64,000 nucleotides of DNA from Macrolepiota albuminosa (GCA_027475525.1 JAMWFC010000033.1:1-64000), one strand, 5' to 3'. Numbered from the stretch's first letter, positions 39,958-51,345 are shown. Translations and numbers: made by a program. The notes: a model not told the origin generated them from the letters alone.

Positions 39958-42900
39958 ATGCAATTAAAATCTAACAATATGACCCCCAATCCAGAGTCTC
40001 CTGGCAATACGACCATTTCGTATGATGATGCTGAGCGTGGAGATTGCGGTACTGGTATCTTCACGCAGAAGGCACACAGTGGTGACATATTCTCTCCGCA
40101 AAACAATGACTTTCATGGCCCCATCTCAGTAGACCATGGCAGTGACAAAGTTGGTGGTGGCTCTGAGTTGCCAACCTTTCACATGGACAACCAGGCTGGC
40201 AAAGCTTATACACATGAAGACTACTTTAGTGAGCAGGTTGGTGGCGGCTCCAACATGCCTGCCATCAGTCGATATACCTTTCGTCGTAATATTTCCTTGA
40301 CCCCAAAAGCTCAACATTGTCAGGAGACGCTGAAGGCTGCTCAGCATCGTATCGATGTGGTTCCCAGCTCTCCAGCACCTACTTCTGAGCACTCCGAGCA
40401 TGATTTTTTCAAGGGCCTGGATGATGAAACAATTGCAAGCTTAGCTCACGACCGAACATCTAGCTTTGAGAGGAGCCCTGAACCTTCAGCACCGGTTGAT
40501 GGCAATGAAGTTCAGCCTCGCTCATTACTTGAGGACTTTTTCCATGCTGGAGAGTTTCAACCAATCCAACTTCCGTTGGGCCCTCACGTTACGAGCGCAT
40601 CACCAGCCTTTGGTGCAGCTATGGCCACCGGTACCACTACAACGTCAGGCAGCGCCACTACCACATTGAACACTGCCGCTACCAGTGACAAACATACCAA
40701 CAAAGTCCCCAATGATTCCGCTCCTGTTCAAGATACTACACCTTTGAAACCTTCTCCTACAACCACCCCTCCATCGGTTGGCCGTCTTTCCACTAAAAAG
40801 CGCAACTATTGTGAAGAAAAATTTAGCCACATCCGTGAGCTCTTTGCTGAGACTGCCCGGTTTGTTGGACGTCCCACTGAGGTAGTCCATGGTTGGTTTT
40901 TCAATCCGCTGAAAGGTAGCCGGTCTTCCAACGCATGGAATATGTACCAAGCATTCTTTACCAAAAACCGTGAAGAAGAATTAGAGCGTTGTGGCCTTGA
41001 GGATGGGATGGGTGGGTTTTTTCTTTATTTCTACTCACTTGTTTAACTCACGTACATGAATAGACACCGATTGCTGGCCAAGCTTCCAGGAGGAGCATAA
41101 GGATGACCTTGAAGCCTTTCTGCATGCTGCTCTTGACCTTGACCGCATGCTCACGCAAAGGCAGACATTTCAACAACGCTCTCGGTCATTTCTCAAGTTT
41201 TGCGGAAAGATAGAAAAGCTAGTATGTGTGCTTACTTTATCTACACATTCATGTCGCTAACATTCTTCACTAGATTGAGGAAGGTGCAGCAAATCGATTC
41301 CAAACCTTTTCAATCATTGTTGGAGATTGCGTGAATGAAGATAAAGGTTTGGGCGTAATACATGCTTCTCCAGGACTGGAAAATGTAAGTTGCGACTTGA
41401 GTCTGATGCTGTCAATTCTTGTTAATGCCGGTGAAGTTCCTCAACAACCGTCTCAAGCTAAACAATGATACAATGCTTGGTTTAGCAAGATGCGAAGCCT
41501 AGTAAGTCACATATGAGCTGCATGCATATATTGGCTCTAATTGTACGCTTGTTACTCAGTGACGTAATCTCAGAGAGAATTACTGGCAGGATCAATGCCG
41601 AACAACTTGTTAAAGAGCTCAATGAAGCTCTTGATAAGGCGGTAGCAGCTCTAAAACCTCCCAGCCCACTCCTCACTGAACAAAATCATGACAATGATCT
41701 GGCAATGGACGATGAGATCAACCCCATTTCTGGCTGCAAAGATCGATTCATCGCTTTATTGAGTTTGTCTTCAGCATATAGAGCCATTGCATGTACTGAT
41801 ATTATAAACAGAGTCGGCTACAGAGGCTGCTGGTCAAACATGGGAGAAGGACCGATTGCCCTGGGGGACCCTTCCCAAGTATCTCGTTGGCATCTCCCAC
41901 GTCATCACTGGGTGGCCTGCCAGCTGCCCATTCCCTCATGAGACGATTAAGCCCAAGAGGTCCAAAAAGAATGCTAAGGAGGGCAATAGCCAAGGCATCA
42001 AGGATCTTGGCGCTAAATATGGCAGAGTTCTGCTGACGGCACTTCAAGGAGATGAAATCAAGTTTGTCAAGGCTGACCCTGAAAGGATCCTAAATATGGC
42101 AGAGTTCTGCTGACGGCACTTCAAGGAGATGAAATCAAGTTTGTCAAGGCTGACCCTGAAAGGATCGCACAAAACTCTGTTCCTGTCATTGCTACCTCTC
42201 TCCCTACCAACAACGATCCACCCTCATGCCGGGCTCGATCTCTTTTTGCCAATGGTAAAGTGTTTTTAGGACTAGCTGCGCCCAAAAGTTCTGCCGCTAC
42301 TCGTGTCAAGCGCAGGAAGATTCCACGAGAAGTCATCAGTGTCGAATCTGATACCCCCCCAAACTCTTCGACTACCATCTCAAAACTTTCAACCACTGCA
42401 CCGAAACATTCCACAAAATACAGCCAGCAGCAACTGATTGACATCGAGTCTGGAGATTCTGACAGTGACCGTCCAATTGCTCTTGTCAAGAAGAAAGTGC
42501 CCACAAAGCGTATTGTTGCTGTTAGTAGCAGTGACTCTGACAGTGGCAAGAATGCGAAGCGACGCAGGCTTTCACCGGATGATTCGGAGGACAATATCAA
42601 TACCATTGGATCTGACGATGACTATATGGGTGGTCAAGATGACGATCTGTCGGAAACAGGGCTAGAGGTTTCTCCACGCCAAAGACCTCATAGTAGGGCC
42701 AGTCGAAAGGGTAAGGGCAGAGATAATATCAAGTTTTCTAAGCCTAAGCCTATCTCGAATGCTTCTGCCCCACTGAACACCGCTATATTGCCAAATGCGA
42801 CTGCACCACCGAACGACCAACTAGCTGAAGTCTCCCCAATTATTATTCCAGCCGCTCGTCCCTGCCCTCGTCCTCTTTCACATAAACCAGTGGTCCCAGC

Positions 42901-43981
42901 ACCAGCAGCCCAAACCACAGGATCCAGAGCACCTATTTCGGTTCAATCCAGAGCAAATACTTCCTCTGGTGCCCCTCAGTCATATCAGCCCACAACTCGA
43001 GGTGGTGCACATACACGCACACAGCGACCTCGATGTGGTCAAGATATCGTGAACAGTTTCTCTTCATTACCGCCTGAAAAAGATTCTGCAGCAACGCCAG
43101 ACGTGGAAAATGATATCCTACCTACTCGGGCCCCTTCTGTGGCCAACGACCTCCAGACAAACAGCGCAGCAACACCCTTCCCTGCTGATGACGAGATGTG
43201 CATTGACACGCCTGTCGATGGTGAGATAGTTGGTCAGGAGATGCCTATTGGCAATGATTTGGAGCAGGCTCCCGGTGGCCGCGATGAAACGCAAGTGTAT
43301 CATGAGTACTCCGACCACTCTGCAAACTACGATACGCTCTACCACCATAACTCCATCTATGGTTATGCTGCGTACCCACCACGCTTTCCCAGGTATAATT
43401 CACGCCCGCATCCTCATCAGGGTCCACAATCGCATGGATCCCAACGCCCTGATACGCATCCAACGTACTACCAACCACCAGGGGCTCCAAAGACCAGCGG
43501 TCTTTGTGTTTCAAACCCTGTCCCCCTCCCTCGCACTCTGAACACTGGTGCCCCCCCTCGTGCTCAAACCGCTGGTGCCCCTCCTCATGTTCCAACCGCT
43601 GGTGCTCCTCCCCATGCTCCGACTACTGGCACCTCCCGTGAAGCTCCAAATGCTGGTGGTCTCCACATTCCTCAAGCTGCGAACGTTGGTGGCCCTCCAC
43701 GCTCCGTGAACACTAGTGGTCCTCCTCGTCCTCTAAACACTGGTGGTCCTCGTGCTCCAAATGCTGGAGGTCCTTGGGTGCCAAACCCTCGTGGTCCTCC
43801 TCCTATTCCAAATGCCAGCACCCGCCCTCGTGTTCGTGATGCTGATGGCAGTCACCTTCTGAATGCCAATGGTCCTCCTCATGCACCGAATGTGGCTGTC
43901 TCACGTGCTGCAAACCTCAACAGTACGTTGCGTGCTTGTGGAGACTATGATGAGCAGGATAACCATGGCATGCTTAGCTAG
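39958..43981 (+). CDS. Unrecognised 1227-aa protein with Pro-rich tail; frame broken by a 77-bp duplication
   Basis: Six exons, 39958-41011, 41064-41221, 41274-41384, 41437-41501, 41560-41762 and 41812-43981, are joined by GT-AG introns of 49-58 bp. With one copy of the 77-bp duplication at 42013-42166 removed they give 3684 nt, 1227 residues, in one frame. With it, the frame stops just after FVKADPERI. Residues 1-290 are Ser/Thr-rich and acidic. The conserved-looking core runs from NYCEEKFSHIRELFAETARF and SNAWNMYQAFFTKNREEEL through DCVNEDKGLGVIHASPGLEN, LPWGTLPKYLVGISHVITGW and LTALQGDEIKFVKADPERI. The tail is Pro-rich with a degenerate PNAGGPP-like repeat (about 43520-43900), preceded by acidic Ser clusters. 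I recall multicopy mushroom proteins of this kind but know no function. The start could be Met at 39979 instead. Confidence 0.8.
42013..42166 (+). repeat. 77-bp exact tandem duplication inside the last exon of the 1227-aa gene
   Basis: 42013-42089, beginning CTAAATATGGCAGAGTTCTG, is repeated exactly at 42090-42166. Because 77 is not a multiple of three it shifts the frame to an early stop (LNMAEFC then stop). Dropping either copy restores the frame for another 600 codons. Confidence 0.97.
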
Positions 43982-44509
43982 ATCTTGATTCTTGTAGAGA
44001 CCACCCGACCATATGTATTGTGTTAACTTGCTGTAATAACCTTTGAATGCAGCCATCTTCTCTTGGATTTTTCCTCCTTTCCTCTTTCCGCTCTTTCTGA
44101 GTAATGCGGAAAACAAAAAAAAATATCACATAATACAGAAAACAAGACTATACCAAACATACATACCGATGAACTCAAACTGGAACTCAAATGCCTCCAG
44201 AAATGAACCTCTCAACCTCACCGTCAGTAATCTCTGAACCTCTTCCGCATGACCTTTCAACCTCTCAGGCAACCTCTTGAGGCCTCTCTGATCGATGGTT
44301 ATGCAGCCGGAAATGATTAGATGCATTCACAAAGGAGGTGCAGTCGCATCCTTAGGTACCATTACTCACGACACAAAAAAACCCCCTAAAGTGCCATCAA
44401 GAAGCATATACCGTCCTGCCAGGGGTGTTCTACAAGTCCTAGTAATATATCCACTCCCCGATCCATTTCTCCTTCCACAAGCCAACATTGTGCATCTTCA
44501 CTCGAGTTT
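43982..44509. other. Spacer
   Basis: No gene is supported. Frames of 64-82 codons here overlap on both strands without domains. A fragment near 44320-44400 containing ITHDTKKPPKVPSR could be a remnant of the first exon of the adjacent pantothenate kinase copy, but this is weak. Confidence 0.4.
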
Positions 44510-45244
44510 TTGGCCTCCCCACCCAGGCGAGACGGCGCACTAACACCATTGGTACTTGAACCTCATCCCAATACTCTGTCAGGCCTTTATGATGGACTCG
44601 TATGGGAATCTCTCATCCGACGAACGTCGCAGCACTTCCTGGACGGTTTGTTGAATTTCGAGCAATTTGAGACAGACAACATCCACGAATGTGACGAGTT
44701 CATTTTATCTCTGATTGAACGTTCTGCCACAGTCAACTGTGTCCCAATCGCGGAAATGCGGCGCGGGGTGAAGATCATGGGGACAGGTGGTGGCGTGCGC
44801 AAGTTCTACGAGCTGTTCAAGGACACATTGCAAGTGGAAGTGTGGCAGGAAGACGGGATGGAATGTCTTATCGAGGGCCTCAAATTCATCACGCTCATCC
44901 CGAACGAGGTGTACTACGTTTCTGACGAGCTCATCCACTCCGCGTCGAATCCCATAGTCAGCAGTCATACGTGCGCCTCCAGCAAACCTACATTACCATT
45001 ACTGTCGGGTGGTATCCCTGGGGCTCTAGAGCGACCAAGTCCGGACCCATCCAAGTATGGTGTGACGTTCGTGGGCAATCCGACGCCTCAGCTCCCTTGC
45101 TTGCTGGTCAACATTGGATCCGGTGTCTACATCATCAAGGTAAACGAGGACGGCACAATCGAGCGTGTCAGCGGAACGAGTGTAGGTGTAGGAACACTCT
45201 GGGGCTTGCTGAGTCTTTTGACACTGGCAACGACTTTTTGTGGG
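44510..45244 (+). pseudogene. Pantothenate kinase fragment (eukaryotic PanK type)
   Basis: Pantothenate kinase phosphorylates pantothenate in the first step of coenzyme A synthesis. The frame contains typical eukaryotic PanK stretches: KIMGTGGGVRKFYELFKDTL at about residues 88-107, DGMECLIEGLKFITLIPNEV, LLVNIGSGVYIIKVNEDGTI and RVSGTSVGVGTLWGLLSLLT near the C-terminal end of the piece. The exon ends at TTTTGTGG before a GTAAGT donor. The N-terminal phosphate-binding strand (DIGG-type) is not seen upstream, and the usual C-terminal half does not follow: sequence after the next acceptor belongs to a P-type ATPase. The GG in SVGVG replaces the more usual GTSLGGGT pattern. I therefore call a truncated copy, not a working gene. 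Confidence 0.85.
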
Positions 45245-45284
45245 TAAGTGCACATGGTTAGCAAGGTGTAGAGGCGTAACGATA

Positions 45285-45960
45285 GACTCTGCAGCAGCCG
45301 ATCTTCCCCTCAAGAGCCGAGAAATTAATGGTGATGCCACTGACGGCGCTGTCCTCTGCTTCGTTGAGTATATTGGCAACGCACCTGCAGTTCGCGCTTC
45401 CAGCAACGAGATCTTTCAGGTCTCCTTCAACTCATCCCCTTCAACTCGTGTAACCTCACCATGAACAATTCCCCGTCATCCCAAAACTCAGAGAAATAAG
45501 CAAGCGGTATCATCTTTGTCAAGGGTGCTCTGGACATCCTTATTTCCACTGCATATCCCATTTCTCTGCTTGCACAAACAATGTTGGGCCTTTTAATTCG
45601 GCTACTCATGCTAAACTCGTTGCAACACAGGAGAAGTGGTCTCACGCTAGTCAGTGTGTGATCCTCATCTGCATGCGCGAGTACATCCCCTACCACGAAG
45701 TCGGCACCAACGATTTCACTACCGAGGTCACAAAGAAAGGCCTCGAGAAACTTACTGTTGTCGGCATTCTTGGCCTCATGGACCCTCCTCATGCTGAATC
45801 TTCTGGCACCATAAAGAACTGCAGGAGAGCAGGTGTTTGTTTTGTCATGGTTACTGGAGACTTTGGCCTTACAGCTGCCGCCATCGCACGTCAAATTGGT
45901 ATCACCACCACCCATGCTGAGCCAGATTCAGTAACCTTTTTTTTTCTCTTTCACAAGCAG
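45285..45960 (+). pseudogene. P-type ATPase fragment (Na/K-ATPase-like cation pump)
   Basis: After an acceptor (CTCTGCAG, about 45292) the frame reads EINGDATDGAVLCFVEYIGN and SNEIFQVSFNSS, the nucleotide-binding domain of IIC/IID-like cation pumps. A frame change near 45440 is followed by IIFVKGALDIL (KGAPxxI motif), with a TAA just before it. Another shift precedes LEKLTVVGILGLMDPPHAES and VMVTGDFGLTAAAIARQIGI, the hinge region before the TGDG-like motif. The phosphorylation site DKTGT and all membrane segments are absent. Stops and shifts between well-preserved blocks indicate a decayed internal fragment. It begins about 40 bp after the pantothenate kinase piece, on the same strand, so the two fragments are fused head to tail. 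Confidence 0.82.
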
Positions 45961-45999
45961 GTGGCTGATGTAAGCAGGTGGATATCCAGTTGACCCGGC

Positions 46000-46910
46000 A
46001 CCTCAAGCCGTGTTCGCACGCTCGCAGCTAGTGCGTCACTTTTCCTCTTTCATGAGTAGGTGGATGTGCAATTCATCCAGTCTTTCTTTAAAGCACCTCA
46101 TTCCATGTTAAAAATGATCTATAGTGTGTTCACTCAGTTCTGACCTGTGCTGATCAAACACATGCTCACTGTTTATGTTTTGATTGCCGTCAGATTTATG
46201 CCAACTACAAAGTTCATCAAATATTTAATAGCTTGTACATGCTACTTTAATTTTTTTTATTTTTTATTTTGAATAGCTCTTTTCTATTAATAATTCAATT
46301 ATTGATCCTACTTTTATTACACATAGTTTATATTCTTTCTTGGCTCAATAAAAAACTGTTTTGAAGCATTTTCAAACTAATAATATCAACAAAATAAGTG
46401 CTACTCACAAACTGTTGCCTTTTATCTTTGACACAAGCTTGTTGTTAATAGTTGATATATCTATTATATTAAACAGTGCTAATACATTTTTTATATGCAG
46501 ATCAATAATTTATACAATAATAATAGCTTGCTTTTTAGTTTACTATCTTCATCAGAGTGGCTACTTTTAGAAAGAATGAATAGCTGTAGCTAAAGTTTTG
46601 ACAAAAAAAATTAAATTTATAATATAATACAAGTGGCACTCTAAATGTGAGTGCCGATTTGCTTATGTAATAATTTTAATTTGCTAATCAAAATAAAACA
46701 AATATAAAATAAATTATTAACTAACAAAATGATCTGGACTTTAATATACTAAACAGACTTTACAGACTTTACAAAACTAATCAGATAAAAATGCTTCTAT
46801 ATCACATCATAGAGTGGAAAAATACTAAAAAAACATTGCAGAATATACTTACTCTGATCCTGAGTGCCAATAAATACCAGGTTTCTTGCCACTGCCCTTG
46901 ATTATTTTTA
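46000..46910. other. AT-rich spacer
   Basis: The stretch is strongly AT-rich with homopolymer runs and no coding signal. The 69-codon frame at 46361-46570 has the composition of random AT-rich DNA. It leads into the 353-bp repeat array. Confidence 0.6.
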
Positions 46911-48744
46911 TTGAATTATAGCAAAAGATCTAGAAATCATGTGACTTATTTGTTGATTGGTAGAAATAAAAAATATATTTAAAAACATATTTTTCTTTTT
47001 GATTTATAGGATCTGTTCAAATTCTAGACTGCTAATCTAGAAACAAGATGTATACTATATTGAAAATATAATACATCAGAAAATTTGCAATGTCTCTGGA
47101 TTATCTCATGAATTACTAGGCAAAATCTCATAGTGAGTGTATTTTTAGATAGCCTTTAAAAAGCTGGTCTTTTACCAACCTACAGGTCTGACATATACTA
47201 TTGTAGTTTCTGAAATATTCACAATTTATTGCTTAAAAAATCAACTTTGAGACTCTTTTATTGATTGGGCTATAGCAAGGAATCCAGACATTATGTGACT
47301 TATCAGTTAGTTGGCTAACAAGCAAAATAGGTCTAGAAACATATTTTCCTCTTGAACCAAAATGATATGCTCACTCAAACTACCAACCTACAAGTCTGGC
47401 ATATACTATAGTAGTTCCTGCAATAATTACAATTTATTGCTTGAAAATCAACTTTTAGACCCTCTCATTGATTGGGCCATAGCAAAGGATCCAGAGGTAA
47501 TAAGACTTGTTGGCTAGTTGGTAGAAAAGCAAAATAGGTCTAGAAACATATTTTTCTGTTAGGCCAAAGTAATCTGCTCAAGTCCTAGACTGCTAGCCCA
47601 GGAACAATAGGTACTCTGTTTAGAAAATACAAGATATTAGAAAATTTGCATTGTTCCTAGATTATCTCATGAACTACTGGGTGAATTCTCATGAGAAGAG
47701 TACTTCTGGATAGCCCTCATAAAACTGGTTTTCTACCAACCTACAGGTCTGGCATATACTATAGTAGCTGATAGAATATCTACATTTTATTGCTTAAAGA
47801 ATCAATTTTTAGACCCCTTATTGATTGGGCCATAGCAAAGGATCCAGAGGTCATGTGACTTGATGGCTGGTTGGTTGCCCAGCAGAATAGGTCTAGGAAG
47901 ATATTTACTTATTGGACCAAAGTGATCCACTCAAATCTTAGTCTTTTATCCCAGGAACAAGAAGTATGCTATTTTAATAATATAAAACATTATAAATTTG
48001 CAATGTTCCTGGATTATCTCATGAACTACTGGGCAGAATGGTGAGCTATTTTAATAATATAAAACATTATAAATTTGCAATGTTCCTGGATTATCTCATG
48101 AACTACTGGGCAGAATGGTGATATCAGGATACCATTGGATAGCCCTTGAGAGCCTGAGTTTCTACAAACTCACAGGTCTAGCATATGCTATAGTAGCCAC
48201 TGTGATATTTTCAATTTATTATTTGAAAAATCAACTTTTACACCTCCTTATTGATTGGGCTATAGCAAAGGATCCAGAGGTCATGTGACTTAATGGTTGG
48301 TTGGTTGCCCAGCAGAATAGATCTAGGAACATATTTCCTTGTTGGACCAAAGTGATCTGCTCAAATCCTAGTCTTTTATCTCAGGAACAAGAAGTATGCT
48401 ATTTTAATAACATACACCAACAAAAATTTCCATTGTTCCTGGATTTTCTCATGAACTACTGGGCAGAATTGGAAAATCAGGATATCATTGGATAGCCCTT
48501 GAAAAACTGGTTGGCAACCAACCTACAGGTACAGCATATACCATAGTGGTTCTTGAAATATTCACAATTTAGTGCTGCAAAAAATCAACTGTTAAGCCCC
48601 TTTATTGATGGGGCTATAGAGAAGGATCCAGAGATCATGTGACTTAGTGGTAGGTTGGTTGCTCTGCAAAATAGGTCTAGGAACATGTTTTCCTTTTGGA
48701 CCAAAGTAATCCACTCAAATCCTGGTCTTCTAGCCCAAGAACAA
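46911..48744. repeat. 353-bp AT-rich tandem repeat, five to six diverged units
   Basis: A landmark TTGATTGGGC(T/C)ATAGCAA or variant recurs at 46911, 47261, 47468, 47821, 48251 and 48604. Spacings are 350, 207, 353, 430 and 353. The 207-bp unit has lost an internal part. The 430-bp unit equals 353 plus the 77-bp duplication at 47968. Units share TGTTCCTGGATTATCTCATG and ACTACTGGGCAGAAT and differ by many substitutions, so the array is old compared with the 957-bp satellite. No coding capacity is seen. Confidence 0.9.
47968..48121. repeat. 77-bp exact tandem duplication inside the 353-bp repeat
   Basis: 47968-48044, beginning GCTATTTTAATAATATAAAA, is repeated exactly at 48045-48121. Neighbouring units of the array are diverged, yet these two copies are identical, so the duplication is recent or artificial. 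Confidence 0.97.
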
Positions 48745-48863
48745 GGAGTGACGGAATAAGGGGCGTTATTCCAGGCCTCGCTTACTAGGGAGGGCAGCGG
48801 TCACGGTTGTGAGATGAGCAGTGTTGATCACTTTTGGTGAGGGCTTTGATAGAGCCTTTACCA

Positions 48864-48963
48864 NNNNNNNNNNNNNNNNNNNNNNNNNNNNNNNNNNNNN
48901 NNNNNNNNNNNNNNNNNNNNNNNNNNNNNNNNNNNNNNNNNNNNNNNNNNNNNNNNNNNNNNN
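48864..48963. other. Assembly gap of 100 N
   Basis: A run of exactly 100 N, the usual placeholder for unknown length. The 66 bp before it (48798-48863) and the 66 bp after it (48964-49029) are identical, so the two contigs probably overlap and the true gap is zero. Confidence 0.98.
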
Positions 48964-48990
48964 CGGTCACGGTTGTGAGATGAGCAGTGT

Positions 48991-49039
48991 TGATCACTTT
49001 TGGTGAGGGCTTTGATAGAGCCTTTACCAAAAGTGATCA
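48991..49039. repeat. 49-nt near-perfect palindrome
   Basis: TGATCACTTTTGGTGAGGGC pairs with a complementary arm ending in ACCAAAAGTGATCA around a short TTTGATA loop. The same 49-nt palindrome, with a few changes, is at 63708-63756. The left half also precedes the N gap. It could be a mobile fold-back element or a transposon terminus. Confidence 0.8.
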
Positions 49040-49569
49040 CCTTCCCACACTAACTCCTTTTTTAAAAATAAATATAGATATATTTGAAATCAAGTTTTCA
49101 AGATCTAATCTTATCTAACTAGATACCAAAATATAGTATTGGTGCAGCGGGAAGTCTCTGCTGAAGATACAGCCTGACCTACGTCGCTCCAGAGGTAGGA
49201 TCTACCCTCTGTTTTCATGCTTACTAATACTCTCATGCACTACAGCTCAACTAGGACGAACCATACAACGCTGAGTCAATTGACATAGAGTGCATTGGCG
49301 TCATCTTGTATGCCATGCTTGCAGGCAGTACATCTTCTCCTCCCTCTACCTTAAGTCAAGCTATTTAAGATTTAATTTTGAAAGATATTGTGTAAATTTT
49401 GGTGCATTAGGCAGTTTTATGCTTTCATAAATCTACAAATCCAGTTCTTGAAATAAAATTTCAATGAATAACATGACTTTATATATGCTACATTTTAGTA
49501 GCATTTAGCAGATATAATAATATAACTTGAATTTTCAACATTTATTACTTGTATAGTAGCTGATTTTTT
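49040..49569. other. AT-rich spacer after the gap
   Basis: No gene is recognised. A GC-richer island at about 49136-49350 lies within AT-rich DNA and might be a transposon remnant; I see no coding frame or matching terminal repeats. Confidence 0.4.
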
Positions 49570-50420
49570 AGCCAGAAGCTTGGCCAACAATAATAAAAGT
49601 AGCAATATCCTAGCTGTATTTTAGTAGCTTGGTTAAAAGCTTGGCCTGGCCAAGCTGCACTAAATAGCTTTGATAAAAAGTTGGCCAAGCTGAAATATTT
49701 GATTTTTTAAATAGCTTGGCCAACAATAATAACAGTAGCTATATTCTAGCTATATTTTAGATATAGCTTCATTAAAAGCTTGGTCTGGCCAAGCTGAAAT
49801 ACTTAATTTTTAAACATCTTGGCCAACAATAATAAGATTGGATGTATTCTAGCCATATTTTGAATATAGCTTGGCTAAAAGCTTGGCCTGGCCAAGCTGA
49901 AACACTTGAATATCTAAATAGCTTGGCTATAAGCTTGGCTGAAATAATAAATTTGGATGTATTCAAGTTATATTTTGAATATAGCTTAGCTAAAAGCTTG
50001 GCCTGGCCAAGCTAAACTGTTTCAATATCTAAGCAGCTTGGCCAAAAGCTTGGCCTGGCCAAGCTAAAATACTTGAATTTCTAAGTAGTTTGGCTATAAG
50101 CTTGGCTAAAATAATAAAATTGGATGTATTCTAGCTATATTTTGAATATAGCTTGGCTAAAAGCTTGGCCTGGCCAAGCTGAAAGACTTAAATTTCTCAA
50201 TATCTTGGCCAAAAGCTTGGCCTGGACAAGCTAAAATACTTGAATTTCTGAGTAGCTTGGCTATCAGCTTGGCCAAAATATTCTAGCTATATTTTGAATA
50301 GAGCTTGGCTAAAAGCTTGGCCTGGCCAAGCTGAAAGACTTGAATTTCTCAATAGCTTGGCCAAAAGCTTGGCCAAATAAAAGAAAAATCAAATAAGCAG
50401 CTTGGCCAGCTTTGCCAAAT
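49570..50420. repeat. Palindrome-rich AGCTTGGCC minisatellite
   Basis: The motif AGCTTGGCCTGGCCAAGCT and close variants occurs at least eight times between about 49638 and 50330, separated by roughly 50-120 bp. The spacers are AT-rich and variants of AATACTTGAATTTCTAAATA or AATAATAA. Each motif is an inverted repeat of AGCTTGGCC around one central base, so the array can form many small hairpins. Units are diverged and irregular in spacing. No coding frame crosses it. Confidence 0.85.
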
Positions 50421-51117
50421 CACGGCTTGGAGTCCCCAGGGGAGCGGACATCTTAGGCCTACGAGCGAATTAGTTCGACTTCGGGTTTTAGTTTTAATAC
50501 TATTTTGTACCCACATTTCAAGTGTGAACTTTTAAGTTTACATTTCAAACTAAAAACAATTAAAATTAAAACACTTTTACAACGTGTACGCGCGTATAGC
50601 TAAGTCCCCAGAACTTCGTGAATACAAGTTTTATATTTAACTTAAGGCTTGCTCAATTTCATTTGGGCAACTTAAAACAAATAAAAACTTACATTTCGCA
50701 TCAGTATAGATGGTGAAAGGAGGGTATCATCTCATATATGCTAGGGTAAAGGCCAATGCCCAGATTGATGGAAAGAGAGGGTATCACTTGGAATAATGCG
50801 GTGAAAAAGATCATCCATCACGACGGCTCACGTTAAAAGCTACAACCTTTCCTTTGCGGCAAGAACGGCGGGATGGTCGCTGTTCCATATACGTTCCAGC
50901 TCCCGCTCTACTTCTGGAGAATAGGCGGGCTTGACCTTTTCTGTTGGCCCGCTTGCCACAAGCATGAGCATTGACATGACGTTTGTAAGAGTCGGAACGA
51001 GCGAGTCGCAAAGCAACAACTTTACAATGTACGAGAGAAATATAGCAAACAAAGATGAGATTTAAGTTTTCGCATAGTCAGTAGGTAGGTAGGTGGGACG
51101 TGGGGGCGCGCCGAATT
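50421..51117. other. Spacer with possible zinc-finger gene remnant (minus)
   Basis: At about 51011-50950 the minus strand encodes RSDSYKRHVNAHACGKRA, resembling the helix and His pair of a C2H2 finger. A shifted frame follows (AYSPEVERELERIWNSD). No finger cysteines, start or stop arrangement makes this a gene, so it is at best a decayed fragment. Confidence 0.3.
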
Positions 51118-51124
51118 ATTAGTA

Positions 51125-51345
51125 GGCCAAGAATGACGACTCGCAGAATAAACGAGTCCGGTATACATATATCTACAAGATCGGAGATAAAAAGACCAAA
51201 AAAAACACAGCCAAGTATGATGACTCGCAGAATAAACGAGTCCGGTATACATATATCTACAAAATCGGAAATAAAAAGACCAAAAAAGACACAGCCAAGA
51301 ATGACGACTCGCAGAATAAACGAGTCCGGTATACATAGATCCACA
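51125..51345. repeat. Three-copy minisatellite, ~85-bp unit
   Basis: Three copies beginning GA(C/T)GACTCGCAGAATAAACG lie at about 51134, 51219 and 51303, spaced 85 and 84 bp, with several differences between copies. Unlike the 77-bp duplications these are diverged and look like a genuine older minisatellite. They lie just downstream (3' side) of the zinc-finger gene on the minus strand. Confidence 0.85.

Noticed and set aside
48749..48775. GGAATAAGGGGCGTTATTCC as a transposon terminal repeat
   Set aside because: It is a single short palindrome without a matching partner in the window.
49136..49350. LTR retrotransposon primer-binding site (TTGGTGCAGCGGGAA)
   Set aside because: I found no paired LTRs, polypurine tract or reverse transcriptase nearby.
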